Shown here piece by piece: positions 1-8,027 of a DNA stretch of 17,389 bases. Every line of letters begins with the position of its first letter. Positions within the stretch are counted from its first letter, which is position 1. The DNA is taken from positions 1 through 17,389 of the forward strand of contig CAAHEN010000142.1 of assembly GCA_900772575.1 (NCBI GenBank), written 5' to 3'. Origin of the DNA: Bacteroidaceae bacterium (GTDB lineage: Bacteria > Bacteroidota > Bacteroidia > Bacteroidales > Bacteroidaceae). Below the pieces are notes generated by a model. The model worked only from the letters and a program-made list of their open reading frames with translations. It ran no database searches and was not told the origin of the DNA. The position numbers and the translations under genes were made by a program.

Positions 1-1473
1 GCCAGCGTGCCTGCCGGCACCGCGTTCAGCTACACCGGCGTCAACGCCACGGCCGATCTCGACATGGAGGTCTCTGGCATCGGCACCGACGTGGCATGGA
101 TCAAGGCCGTAGAGCCAGCCGCCGGCACGAAGGTACGGCTCTACCTCGAACTGCGGCAGCAGGGCGCGGCCTTTGCCCTCCGCCGCGTGCGCAATCTAAA
201 AATACAGTTTCCCGACTGTCTGAACCTGACGGCTCCCGTCGGCGGCACGCTCTCCGGCAACGTGTTCACCGTCGCCGACCTTCAGGCCGGTGACGTGACG
301 GCCATAGACCTCGGCGAGGCCACCCTGGCCGGTGTCACGCTGCCCGGTGAGACGGGCAAGGTGACAGGCGCCAGTATCCACCTGGCCGACCAGGCACTGA
401 CCATGAGCGGCGACTTCGCCATCAGCGCACCGACGGCCTTCACGATGGGGCCCGACGGTACCGTCAGCCTGCGGCTCACCGTCTACATCGGCGACCGCCA
501 CGAGACGCACAGCCAAGTGGACATCGCCAGCGTCACCGGACGCTTCACCCCCACCATCAATCCCAGTGTCAGCGACATCGGCATCGCTGGCCACCTGCCC
601 GATTTCCTGCAAGACGATGAAGTGGCCGTGCGCGTCGACAACCCGACGCTCAAGTTTGTCGCCGACATGACGCAGGTTCCAGCTGTATTCAGTTTCTCCG
701 CCGACCTCGCCTCCGTCAAGGGCGGACAGGCCATCGCCGCCGTCAGACTGCCGGCAGCGGGTGTGGCGGACATCGGCCGCGAGACCGTCAGCACCGTCTA
801 TTTCTATCAGGATGCCCAAGCCGGACCCTTCGACCCCGACGGCGTCGCCGCCGGGGCCCAGCGCCATCAGGCCGACGGCATCTCCAGCCTCATCGACCGC
901 CTGCCAGATCACATCGCCGTCGGACTCGACGGTGGCCGCGTCAGACTCAAGGACGAAGACGCCACCTTACGGCTCGGACACGTCTACAGCGCGCGCCTCG
1001 ACCACGAGCTCCTCGTGCCCTTCTCCTTCAGCGGTGGCCTGCGTGTCGTCTACAACGACTCGGTCGACGGTATGAACAAGGATCTCAAAGACTATGAAGC
1101 GGAGGGCATCACCATCACCGCCGATGTGTTGAACGCCATCCCGCTCGACCTCAATGTCACCGCCGACGCCGTCGACACCGAGGGACGCGCCATCAGTGGC
1201 ATCACCGTGGGGACAGCCCGCGTCAGTGCGGCGGCCGCAGCCGGGTCGTATGCCAACGCTGCGGCCATCGACGCCGCGGCCAAGACCACGGCCATCACGC
1301 TCGACATGGATCTCAGCGACCCAGCACTGCTCCGCAGGCTCGACCGCCTGCGCTTCCGCGTCGCCGCCACAAGCACGGAGAACCAGAAGGCCATACTCTC
1401 GTCACTGCAATACCTTGCCGTCAAGAACCTGCGCCTCAAACTGAAGGGGAACATCATCGCTAACTTCAACTAG
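1..1473 (+). CDS. Beta-rich exported protein, 3' part (5' end outside window)
   Basis: The reading frame is open from the first base to a TAG at 1471-1473. The GTG at position 7 is only the first in-window start-like codon, so the true start lies upstream and about 490 C-terminal residues are seen. I do not recognise a named family. The protein is rich in alternating hydrophobic/polar strands, Gly, Asp, Thr and Val, with no transmembrane helix and very few Cys. It looks like tandem beta-sandwich domains of an exported or surface-anchored protein, but no signal peptide can be checked because the N-terminus is missing. The C-terminus ends in a basic beta segment (LRLKLKGNIIANFN). The gene ends 50 bp before a DUF5723 outer-membrane protein on the same strand, so the two are probably cotranscribed and may act together at the cell envelope. 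That functional link is inference. Confidence 0.8.
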   Translation, partial: ASVPAGTAFSYTGVNATADLDMEVSGIGTDVAWIKAVEPAAGTKVRLYLELRQQGAAFALRRVRNLKIQFPDCLNLTAPVGGTLSGNVFTVADLQAGDVTAIDLGEATLAGVTLPGETGKVTGASIHLADQALTMSGDFAISAPTAFTMGPDGTVSLRLTVYIGDRHETHSQVDIASVTGRFTPTINPSVSDIGIAGHLPDFLQDDEVAVRVDNPTLKFVADMTQVPAVFSFSADLASVKGGQAIAAVRLPAAGVADIGRETVSTVYFYQDAQAGPFDPDGVAAGAQRHQADGISSLIDRLPDHIAVGLDGGRVRLKDEDATLRLGHVYSARLDHELLVPFSFSGGLRVVYNDSVDGMNKDLKDYEAEGITITADVLNAIPLDLNVTADAVDTEGRAISGITVGTARVSAAAAAGSYANAAAIDAAAKTTAITLDMDLSDPALLRRLDRLRFRVAATSTENQKAILSSLQYLAVKNLRLKLKGNIIANFN

Positions 1474-1523
1474 GCCAGAGCCGCACACCAGCCTGCCATC
1501 CTATCATCACAACAGACCACAGA

Positions 1524-2915
1524 ATGAAAAAGACATACCGTAGACTCGCCGCCGCCATCATGGCCGCACTCACCGCCGTCCCAGCGGTGGCGCAGGAGTT
1601 CCGCACTTCCTACTTCATGCAGACGAGCCACTTCCGGCACCAGATGAACCCCGCACTGCTAGACCGCCCTTACTTCTCAGTCCTGCTGGGCAATGTCAAC
1701 GTGGGGACAACGGGCAATGTCGGCGTGGGCGACTTCGTCTACAAGCTAGACGGCAATCCCCGCTATGACCTGACGACCTTCATGAGCCCCACCGTCAGCC
1801 CTGAAGCGTTTCTGGGCAATATCCACGACAAGAACCGCCTCGACATCTATGCCAACTACAACATTTTCTCGACCGCCTTCCGCGGCTTCGGCGGCACCAA
1901 CCTCGTCGAGCTCAACGCCCGCTCCAACACCAACCTGAGCCTGCCGGGCGAGCTCTTCGAGTTTGCCAAGACGGCCGGCGCCAAGACGGCGTACCAGCTC
2001 CACGACATCGGCCTTCGCTCGCAGAACTACCTCGAACTGGCGTTCGGCCACAGCCGCCGCATCGACGACCGCCTGACCGTCGGGGGCAAGGTGAAACTGC
2101 TCCTCGGCATTGCCTATGCCGACTTCAACGTAGACCGCCTTGACGTGACGATGAATGGCGACGCCTGGCGCGTGGCTGGCGACGCGCGACTGAAATCCGC
2201 CGTCATGGGCAGCAAATTCTCGCATGAGGACGCCGACAAGAATGCCCCCGACGGCCGGCCACGCGTCAACGGACTCGACGATGTCGGCTTTGGCCTGGCT
2301 GGTTTCGGCCTGGCCTTCGACCTCGGCGCGGCTTACAAGGTGACCGACGACCTGACCGTCAGCGCCGGCCTGACGGATCTGGGCTTCATCAGCTGGAACA
2401 AGGCACGGCATGCCTCGTCGCGCGGCGACTACACCTTCGACGGCTTCAGCGACATCTACGCTGGCGGCACCGACACGGGCGACAACAAGCTCGGCGACCA
2501 GTTCGAGCGCCTCGGCGACGACCTCGAAGAGCTCTTCTCCGTCTACGACGACGGTGAGAAAAGTGCCACCCAGGCCCTCGCCGCCACGCTCAACGCTGGC
2601 GCGGAGTACACCCTGCCCGCCTACCGCCCGCTCCGCTTCGGTTTCCTCTACACGGGACGCTACAGCGGCCTCTTCACTTACCACCAGGCCATGCTCTCAG
2701 CCACCGTACGCCCAGTCGGGCTCGTCGAGGTGTCCGCCAGCACCGCCGTCGGCAGCACGGGCTGCACCGTCGGTGGCGCCGTGGCCCTGAAGTTCGGCCC
2801 GGTCAATGTCTATGCCGGCACAGACCGCTTCTTCGGTAAGGTGTCCAAGTCTGTCCCGCTGCCCATCAGCAAGGCCAACAGCAGTGTCAACCTTGGCGTG
2901 ACCTTCGGCCTGTAG
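1524..2915 (+). CDS. DUF5723-family outer-membrane protein
   Basis: This 463-aa protein starts with a clear signal peptide (MKKTYRR, then a hydrophobic Ala-rich stretch, cleavage likely after AVA at about residue 23). The mature start has a 'FMQTSHFRHQMNPAL' segment, typical of Bacteroidetes DUF5723 proteins as I know them. The rest is a series of amphipathic strands with Gly/Asp turns and ends in a short strand (VNLGVTFGL), as expected for an outer-membrane beta-barrel related to the PorV/FadL-like group. No enzymatic motif is seen. Length fits the family. The ATG at 1524 puts the signal peptide exactly at the N-terminus. It lies 50 bp after the preceding beta-rich protein and is followed by a long untranslated gap with a strong inverted repeat. 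Family call is fairly secure; function is unknown. Confidence 0.85.
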   Translation: MKKTYRRLAAAIMAALTAVPAVAQEFRTSYFMQTSHFRHQMNPALLDRPYFSVLLGNVNVGTTGNVGVGDFVYKLDGNPRYDLTTFMSPTVSPEAFLGNIHDKNRLDIYANYNIFSTAFRGFGGTNLVELNARSNTNLSLPGELFEFAKTAGAKTAYQLHDIGLRSQNYLELAFGHSRRIDDRLTVGGKVKLLLGIAYADFNVDRLDVTMNGDAWRVAGDARLKSAVMGSKFSHEDADKNAPDGRPRVNGLDDVGFGLAGFGLAFDLGAAYKVTDDLTVSAGLTDLGFISWNKARHASSRGDYTFDGFSDIYAGGTDTGDNKLGDQFERLGDDLEELFSVYDDGEKSATQALAATLNAGAEYTLPAYRPLRFGFLYTGRYSGLFTYHQAMLSATVRPVGLVEVSASTAVGSTGCTVGGAVALKFGPVNVYAGTDRFFGKVSKSVPLPISKANSSVNLGVTFGL

Positions 2916-2924
2916 CCGCAAACC

Positions 2925-3018
2925 CGGGGAGCCCATCCGCCTGAAGCGGACGTGAGGGACGAGCTGGCCCCGTCCTTGATCCGGCCACTCCACCACATCC
3001 GCATGGCTGGGCTCCCCG
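2925..3018 (+). other. 94-nt cloverleaf-like inverted-repeat element
   Basis: Perfect 11-bp arms CGGGGAGCCCA (2925-2935) and TGGGCTCCCCG (3008-3018) enclose three smaller hairpins. These are TCCGC/GCGGA (2936-2940 with 2946-2950, loop CTGAA), AGGGACG/CGTCCTT (2955-2961 with 2971-2977, one G-U pair), and GCCA/TGGC (2984-2987 with 3004-3007). The first and last abut the closing stem, giving a four-way junction. It begins 9 bp after the DUF5723 stop. There is no T-run after the closing stem, so it is not a standard intrinsic terminator. It matches no riboswitch, tRNA or integron attC that I recognise, and I see no target-site duplication around it. It could be a 3'-end processing or stability structure or a small RNA. 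The fold is seen by pairing only. Confidence 0.45.
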
Positions 3019-3073
3019 CATCTTAAATTACATTAAACCCATAGTCGTCAGGCAAGTATCACAGCGCTTTGTT

Positions 3074-3093
3074 GTAATTTTGTACGAAATTAC
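3074..3093. promoter_or_regulatory. Palindrome overlapping the ftsX -7 box (candidate operator)
   Basis: GTAATTTTGTACGAAATTAC is a 20-bp palindrome with a single mismatched pair (3081/3086) and a GTAC centre. It covers the whole -7 element, so a dimeric protein bound here would block transcription. The operator role is inference. AT-rich palindromes can also arise by chance near promoters. Confidence 0.35.
3075..3082 (+). promoter_or_regulatory. Candidate Bacteroidetes -7 box for the ftsX operon
   Basis: TAATTTTG matches the Bacteroidetes -7 consensus TAnnTTTG exactly and lies about 68 bp upstream of the ftsX ATG. No TTTG is present at the expected -33 distance, so the upstream half is weak. 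The leader that follows contains a small GC hairpin (GCCCCG-A-CGGGGC, 3104-3116). Confidence 0.45.
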
Positions 3094-3149
3094 GGCAAGC
3101 TCTGCCCCGACGGGGCCAGGGAGGCCGCATATACTTGTACAACAGAGAC

Positions 3150-4028
3150 ATGTCAACACATAGGAAAAAGAGAAGCGGCGGTGCGCTGAGCTCCGTCACC
3201 TCGTGCATCAGCACCACGCTGGTACTCATTCTGCTCGGCACGGTTGTGGCCTTCGTCAGCATCGCCCGCAACTTCGGCAATGCCGTACGCGAGAACTTCA
3301 CCGTCGAGGTGCTGCTCGACGACAGCATTCCCGCCCGTGACCTCGAGGTACTCAAAGGCAAACTGGCCGCACAGCCCTATGCGCGAACCGTCAACTACAT
3401 CTCGAAGGCCCAGGGCACCAAGGAGATGATGGCCGACCTCGGCGGATCGCCGGAAGACTTCATCGGCAGTTCGCCCATACCGGCTGAGTACGAGGTGTTT
3501 CTCAAGTCGGAATACGCCTCGCCCGACAGCCTCTCGCGCTACATGCCGGCCTTGCGCAAGCAGCCCTATGTCAAAGACGTAGTCTATCCGCTCGACCTGA
3601 TGGACACGATGGACACGAGCATCCGCGCCATCTCGCTGACGCTCCTCATCGTAGCCGCCCTGTTGGCCTTTGTCTCCTTCGCCCTGATCAACAACACCGT
3701 GCGCATGACCGTCTATGCCCACCGCTTCTCCATCCAGACGATGAAGCTCGTCGGGGCAAAGTGGGGCTTCATCCGCCGGCCCTTCATGCGCCGCGCCCTC
3801 ATCACGGGGCTCGTGGCAGCCATCGTGGCGGGTGTCGTCCTGACCGTCGGCATGCAGGCACTGGTCAGGATGAACGGCAACAGCGAGTTTGAGGTGGTCA
3901 CGCCGGCAGTCATTGCCTGCACGCTGGGCAGTGTCGTCGTCGGCGGCATCGTCCTGACCCTCCTCTGCACCTACATCTCTGTCAACCGCCACCTGCGCAT
4001 GACGCAGGCCGAGGCGCACCTGAAATGA
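3150..4028 (+). CDS. ftsX: Cell-division protein FtsX
   Basis: FtsX is the membrane subunit of the FtsEX ABC-type complex that couples septation to activation of cell-wall hydrolases at the division site. From the ATG at 3150 the protein has 292 aa. A TTG at 3135 would add only five residues and is less likely. It has a basic cytoplasmic N-tail (STHRKKRSGG), a first membrane helix at about 20-40, an extracytoplasmic domain of about 125 residues, then three helices in the C-terminal half, which is the standard FtsX topology. FtsE is not adjacent; in this phylum the two genes are usually apart. The stop overlaps an ATG of the DUF3098 frame. Confidence comes from topology, motifs such as LVGAKWGFIRRPF, and the well-known neighbourhood ftsX-DUF3098-uppP. 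Confidence 0.93.
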   Translation: MSTHRKKRSGGALSSVTSCISTTLVLILLGTVVAFVSIARNFGNAVRENFTVEVLLDDSIPARDLEVLKGKLAAQPYARTVNYISKAQGTKEMMADLGGSPEDFIGSSPIPAEYEVFLKSEYASPDSLSRYMPALRKQPYVKDVVYPLDLMDTMDTSIRAISLTLLIVAALLAFVSFALINNTVRMTVYAHRFSIQTMKLVGAKWGFIRRPFMRRALITGLVAAIVAGVVLTVGMQALVRMNGNSEFEVVTPAVIACTLGSVVVGGIVLTLLCTYISVNRHLRMTQAEAHLK

Positions 4029-4075
4029 AAGGGCCCCAGCAGAACTTCACAATACATCCCGTATATATAGGAACC

Positions 4076-4336
4076 ATGCACAACAAAAAAGTATTTGCGT
4101 TCGACCGCACCAACTTTATTCTCCTGGCCATCGGCATGGCCGTCGTCATCATCGGCTTCATCCTCATGTCTGGGCAAGGCTCGACGGAGACCCAGTTTGA
4201 CCCCGCCATCTTCAACGCCCGCCGCATCAAGGTGGCCCCCGTGGTCTGTCTGGCCGGCTACATCTTCATGGTCTATGCCATCATCCGCAAGCCGAAGGAC
4301 AAGAGTCTGCCCGCCGACGGCGAAGCCAAGGCCTGA
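4076..4336 (+). CDS. DUF3098 small membrane protein
   Basis: This 86-aa protein belongs to DUF3098, found between ftsX and uppP in Bacteroidetes. It has a short basic N-tail with the family-like KVFAFDRTNFILL motif, one hydrophobic helix ending in IIGFILMSG, a short loop with the FDPAIFNARRIKVAP segment, and a second helix (VVCLAGYIFMVYAII) followed by a charged tail. I chose ATG 4076 because the family start lies just before the KKVFAF motif. An in-frame ATG at 4025 overlaps the ftsX stop (ATGA) and would add 17 residues unlike the family, though it could serve in translational coupling. Function is unknown. Its constant position beside ftsX and uppP suggests an envelope or division-related role, which is inference. 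Confidence 0.88.
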   Translation: MHNKKVFAFDRTNFILLAIGMAVVIIGFILMSGQGSTETQFDPAIFNARRIKVAPVVCLAGYIFMVYAIIRKPKDKSLPADGEAKA

Positions 4337-4383
4337 CCCCCAACGACCGTATATATCCATAACCAATACAGCGCACACACTTC

Positions 4384-5229
4384 ATGACACTGATCCAAAC
4401 CATCATCATCGCTATCGTCGAGGGCCTGACAGAGTTTCTTCCCGTCTCCTCGACCGGCCACATGATTATCGCTGAAAGCCTCCTCAATGTCGATGGGAAT
4501 GACGCCTTTGTCAAAGCCTTCACCGTCATCATCCAGTTCGGCGCCATCCTCTCCGTCATCTGCCTCTACTGGCGACGCTTCTTCTATCCTGAGACCATTC
4601 GCACGAAGGGCTACACATGGTGGCAGACCATCTGGCGTTTCTACCTCCGTCTGATTGTCGGCGTATTGCCTGCAGTGGTGCTCGGTCTGGCCTTCAACGA
4701 TTTCATCGAATCCAACCTTGGCAACGTGACGCTCGTGGCCGTGATGCTCATTGCCGGCGGTGTGTTCATGCTCTTCTGTGACCGCCTCTTCAATAAGGGT
4801 AGTGAGAACACGGCACTGACCTACCGACGCGCCTTCGTCATCGGTCTGATTCAGTGCATCTCGATGATACCCGGCGTGTCACGTTCGATGGCTACTATCG
4901 TCGGCGGTATGTCGCAACGCCTGACACGCAAGGCCGCCGCCGAGTTCAGCTTCTTTCTGGCCGTGCCCACTATGTTCGGCGCCACTTGCCTAGAGCTCTA
5001 TAAACTCATCAACCACGGCGACGGCAATATCCTGACACAGGGCGACAACCTCTTGACGCTCATCGTCGGCTCCATCGTGGCCTTCATCGTGGCCATTCTC
5101 GCCATCAGGTTCTTCATCGACTATGTGACGCGCTTCGGCTTCAAGGCCTTCGGCTGGTACCGCATCATCGTCGGGGCCGCCATCCTCATCCTGCTCCAGT
5201 GTGGCTATAGCCTCCAAATGGTCGGCTAA
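4384..5229 (+). CDS. uppP: Undecaprenyl-diphosphatase (BacA/UppP type)
   Basis: UppP dephosphorylates undecaprenyl diphosphate at the outer face of the inner membrane, recycling the lipid carrier used for peptidoglycan and surface glycans; overproduction gives bacitracin resistance in other bacteria. The 281-aa protein has the two family signatures. The first is the E13-xxx-E17 motif with PVSSTGH (20-26). The second is PGVSRSMAT (163-171), carrying the essential Arg. It is a polytopic membrane protein of normal family length. It follows DUF3098 by 47 bp and precedes truB by 17 bp, the usual Bacteroidetes order. No truncation or odd residue was seen. Confidence 0.96.
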   Translation: MTLIQTIIIAIVEGLTEFLPVSSTGHMIIAESLLNVDGNDAFVKAFTVIIQFGAILSVICLYWRRFFYPETIRTKGYTWWQTIWRFYLRLIVGVLPAVVLGLAFNDFIESNLGNVTLVAVMLIAGGVFMLFCDRLFNKGSENTALTYRRAFVIGLIQCISMIPGVSRSMATIVGGMSQRLTRKAAAEFSFFLAVPTMFGATCLELYKLINHGDGNILTQGDNLLTLIVGSIVAFIVAILAIRFFIDYVTRFGFKAFGWYRIIVGAAILILLQCGYSLQMVG

Positions 5230-5246
5230 GCCATAGAAGCACGACG

Positions 5247-5966
5247 ATGAACTTCCTGACCGGACAAGTCCTGGCTTTCGACAAGCCGCTGGGCATGACC
5301 TCCTTCCAGCTGGTGGCCAAGGTGCGCTGGCTGCTGACGCGCCGCATGGGCGGGCGTAAGATCAAAGTGGGACACGCCGGCACCCTCGACCCCCTGGCCA
5401 CGGGCGTCCTGCTGCTCTGCACCGGACGTGCCACCAAGCGCATCGAGGAGCTGCAGGGCGGCGTGAAAGAATACGTGGCTACCCTGCGTCTCGGCGCCAC
5501 GACGCCCAGCTACGACCTCGAGCACGCCATCGACGCCACATACCCCACCGCCCACATCACAGAGGCCGCCGTGCGCGACACGCTGCGACGCTTCACAGGC
5601 GAAATCATGCAGGTGCCCCCCGCCTTCTCGGCCTGCAAGGTCGAGGGTAAGCGCGCCTACGACCTGGCACGGCGTGGCGAGGATGTGACACTCAAGGCCA
5701 AGCCCCTGAAGATAGACGAGATGGAGCTCATCGACTGCCAGCTCACAGCCGATGCCCCGTCGCTGACCATCCGCGTGGTCTGCTCCAAGGGTACCTATAT
5801 CCGTGCCCTGGCCCGCGACATCGGCGAGGCGTTGGGAAGCGGTGCGCACCTGACCGCCCTGCGCCGCACCCGCGTCGGACAGTACGCCGCCGGCGAGAGC
5901 TTCGCCACCCCCGCCGACTTCGAGGCATGGCTCGCCGCCCAAACTATAGAGACCGACACGGAATGA
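5247..5966 (+). CDS. truB: tRNA pseudouridine-55 synthase
   Basis: TruB converts U55 in the T-loop of tRNAs to pseudouridine in the cytoplasm. The 239-aa protein contains the catalytic motif GHAGTLDPLA (42-51) with the nucleophile Asp48, preceded by the family motif FDKPLGMTSF, and later KEYVATLRLGATTPSYD and the CSKGTYIRALARDIG segment near the active site. At 239 aa it is the short form lacking a PUA extension, which is usual in this phylum. It starts 17 bp after uppP and ends 43 bp before queA, so it is very likely in the same operon, next to another tRNA-modification gene. Confidence 0.96.
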   Translation: MNFLTGQVLAFDKPLGMTSFQLVAKVRWLLTRRMGGRKIKVGHAGTLDPLATGVLLLCTGRATKRIEELQGGVKEYVATLRLGATTPSYDLEHAIDATYPTAHITEAAVRDTLRRFTGEIMQVPPAFSACKVEGKRAYDLARRGEDVTLKAKPLKIDEMELIDCQLTADAPSLTIRVVCSKGTYIRALARDIGEALGSGAHLTALRRTRVGQYAAGESFATPADFEAWLAAQTIETDTE

Positions 5967-6009
5967 ACGGCACCCGCGCCGACACACCGACCAACACACA
6001 CGCACACAC

Positions 6010-7062
6010 ATGAAACTCTCCCAATTCAAATTCAAACTTCCGCAAGAGAAGATAGCCAAGTATCCGGCTCCCCACCGTGACGAATGCCGCATGATGGTGC
6101 TCCACCGCAAGACCGGCGACATCGAGCACAAGATGTTCAAGGACGTGCTCGACTACTTCAACGAGCACGACGTCTTCGTCTTCAACGATACAAAGGTGTT
6201 CCCCGCGCGCCTCTACGGCAACAAGGAGAAGACCGGTGCCCGCATCGAGGTGTTCCTCCTGCGCGAGCTCAACCAGGAGTTGCGCCTGTGGGACGTGCTC
6301 GTCGACCCCGCCCGCAAGATCCGCATCGGCAACAAGCTCTACTTCGGCGAGGACAACTCCATCGTGGCTGAGGTCATCGACAACACCACCAGCCGCGGGC
6401 GCACCCTGCGCTTTCTCTACGACGGTGACCACGACGAGTTCAAGCGCTCGCTCTACGCGCTGGGCGAGGCGCCCATACCGCGCTTCATCGGTCGCGAGTC
6501 AGAGCCTGAGGATCTGGAGAACTTCCAGTGCATCTTCGCCAAACACGAAGGCGCTGTCACTGCGCCGACCGCCGGTCTCCACTTCTCGCGGGAACTCATG
6601 AAGCGCATGGAGATCAAAGGCATCGACTTCGCCTACATCACCCTGCACTGCGGTCTGGGCAACTTCCGCAACACCGACGTCGAAGACCTGACCAAGCACA
6701 AGATGGACTCCGAGCAGATGTTCGTCGAGGAGGAGTGCTGCGACATTGTCAACAAGGCCAAGGACGAGGATCACAAGATCATCGCCGTCGGCACCACCGT
6801 ACAGCGGGCCCTGGAAGCCTGCGTCGGCACCAACGCCCGCATCAAGCCGTTCGAGGGCTGGACCAACAAGTTCATCTTCCCGCCCTACGACTTCACCGTG
6901 GCCGACGCGATGCTCTCCAACTTCCACTTGCCCTACTCCACATTGCTTATGCTCACCGCAGCCTTCGGTGACTACGACTACACGATGCACGCCTACGAAG
7001 TGGCCCTCAAGGAGGACTATATGTTCGGCCCCTACGGCGACGTCATGCTCATCATCGACTGA
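6010..7062 (+). CDS. queA: S-adenosylmethionine:tRNA ribosyltransferase-isomerase
   Basis: QueA transfers and isomerises the ribosyl moiety of SAM onto 7-aminomethyl-7-deazaguanine at tRNA position 34, giving epoxyqueuosine. The 350-aa protein has the typical N-terminus (KLSQFKFKLPQEKIAKYPA, with R/D contacts), the FNDTKVFPARLYG block, and the TAGLHFSRELM and ITLHCGLGNFR blocks. It also has the TTVQRALE and FIFPPYDF motifs and the C-terminal NFHLPYSTLLMLTAAF signature. Length is normal. The leader 5967-6009 is A/C-rich (CACACA runs) with no Shine-Dalgarno. It sits between truB and folK, 36 bp before the latter. Confidence 0.97.
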   Translation: MKLSQFKFKLPQEKIAKYPAPHRDECRMMVLHRKTGDIEHKMFKDVLDYFNEHDVFVFNDTKVFPARLYGNKEKTGARIEVFLLRELNQELRLWDVLVDPARKIRIGNKLYFGEDNSIVAEVIDNTTSRGRTLRFLYDGDHDEFKRSLYALGEAPIPRFIGRESEPEDLENFQCIFAKHEGAVTAPTAGLHFSRELMKRMEIKGIDFAYITLHCGLGNFRNTDVEDLTKHKMDSEQMFVEEECCDIVNKAKDEDHKIIAVGTTVQRALEACVGTNARIKPFEGWTNKFIFPPYDFTVADAMLSNFHLPYSTLLMLTAAFGDYDYTMHAYEVALKEDYMFGPYGDVMLIID

Positions 7063-7098
7063 CACGCCGCAGCGCCAGCGATACCCCTCATTCCGCAT

Positions 7099-8013
7099 AT
7101 GAAAATCTACTTTGGTCTGGGCGCCAACCTCGGCGACCGCGAGGGCAACATACGGGAAGCCGTCAAGATGCTCACCGCCATCTTCGGCGACAACTACAGG
7201 CTCTCCTCGCTCTATGAGACCCGCCCCGTCGGGTTCAAGTCTGACAAACTGTTTCTCAACGCCGTGGCCATCTTCGACACGCCGAAGGAATTCAGTGTCA
7301 ACGAGGTGCTCAGCAGCACGCAGCTCGTCGAGTACCGTCTGGGACGAAGGGGCAAGACCATCGCAGCCGGCAGTTACAAGGACCGCCCCATCGACATCGA
7401 CGTGCTGCTTATCGACGACATGGTCCATGAGAGTGCCGACTTCACCTTGCCACACCCCCGGCTGACGGAACGGCGCTTCGTGCTCGAACCGCTTTGCGAG
7501 CTCGATGACCAGTTGCGGCATCCGGTCACAGGCATGACCGTCTTGCAATATCTGAAAGCACTCAACTTTCTCACCATCAACAAGGTGAAGTCGCCATCAA
7601 GCCGCACCGCAGCCAGCATCAACCGCCTCATGGCCGAACTCTCACCGGCGGCGAAGCCCATCGACCGCGACGCGATGAAGCGTCTTCTGGACGTGAGGAG
7701 CTCGACCATCTATCTCGGCTATGACGAGACCGACTACGCCTGCGCCATGGGTGTCCTCAGCATCACGGCCTCGCCGACAGGCATCAAGGCCTGGATAGAC
7801 GATATCGTCGTCGACTCGGCGTCACGCCGTCGCGGCTACGGCAAGTCCATGATGGATTTTCTCATCAGCGAGGCCCGCCGTCTCGGAGCCGGCAGCGTCA
7901 GTCTCACCTCGCGCCCTGAGCGCATCGCCGCCAACAGCCTCTACCGCAGTCTCGGCTTCGAGCTGCGGCAGACCAACACCTATCGCCTGGCCCTGAGCCA
8001 GGCCGAACCCTAA
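7099..8013 (+). CDS. folK: HPPK (FolK) fused to a C-terminal GNAT acetyltransferase domain
   Basis: The N-terminal half (about 1-155) is 6-hydroxymethyl-7,8-dihydropterin pyrophosphokinase, which pyrophosphorylates the pterin in folate synthesis. It shows FGLGANLGDRE at the start, the ETRPVG loop, and the DRPIDIDVLL motif with the two Mg-binding Asp (D99, D101), then LPHPRLTERRFVLEPL. A stand-alone HPPK is about 150-170 aa; this protein has 304. Residues about 160-300 form a second domain with the GNAT acetyl-CoA loop R243-RRGYG-K and the late GNAT motif ANSLYRSLGFELRQTNTYRL. There is no stop or frameshift between the domains and no internal gene start is needed, so it reads as a true fusion. 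The acetyltransferase substrate is unknown. It follows queA by 36 bp and precedes a permease by 14 bp. Confidence 0.92.
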   Translation: MKIYFGLGANLGDREGNIREAVKMLTAIFGDNYRLSSLYETRPVGFKSDKLFLNAVAIFDTPKEFSVNEVLSSTQLVEYRLGRRGKTIAAGSYKDRPIDIDVLLIDDMVHESADFTLPHPRLTERRFVLEPLCELDDQLRHPVTGMTVLQYLKALNFLTINKVKSPSSRTAASINRLMAELSPAAKPIDRDAMKRLLDVRSSTIYLGYDETDYACAMGVLSITASPTGIKAWIDDIVVDSASRRRGYGKSMMDFLISEARRLGAGSVSLTSRPERIAANSLYRSLGFELRQTNTYRLALSQAEP

Positions 8014-8027
8014 CCAAGCCAAGTCCA

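Noticed and set aside
2925..3018. Insertion sequence end, integron attC or tRNA
   Set aside because: No transposase or target duplication is present, no attC core sites, and the closing stem of 11 bp and loop sequences do not fit a tRNA.
4025..4075. Earlier start for the DUF3098 gene overlapping the ftsX stop
   Set aside because: The extra 17 residues do not resemble the family N-terminus; ATG 4076 gives the normal length and start motif.
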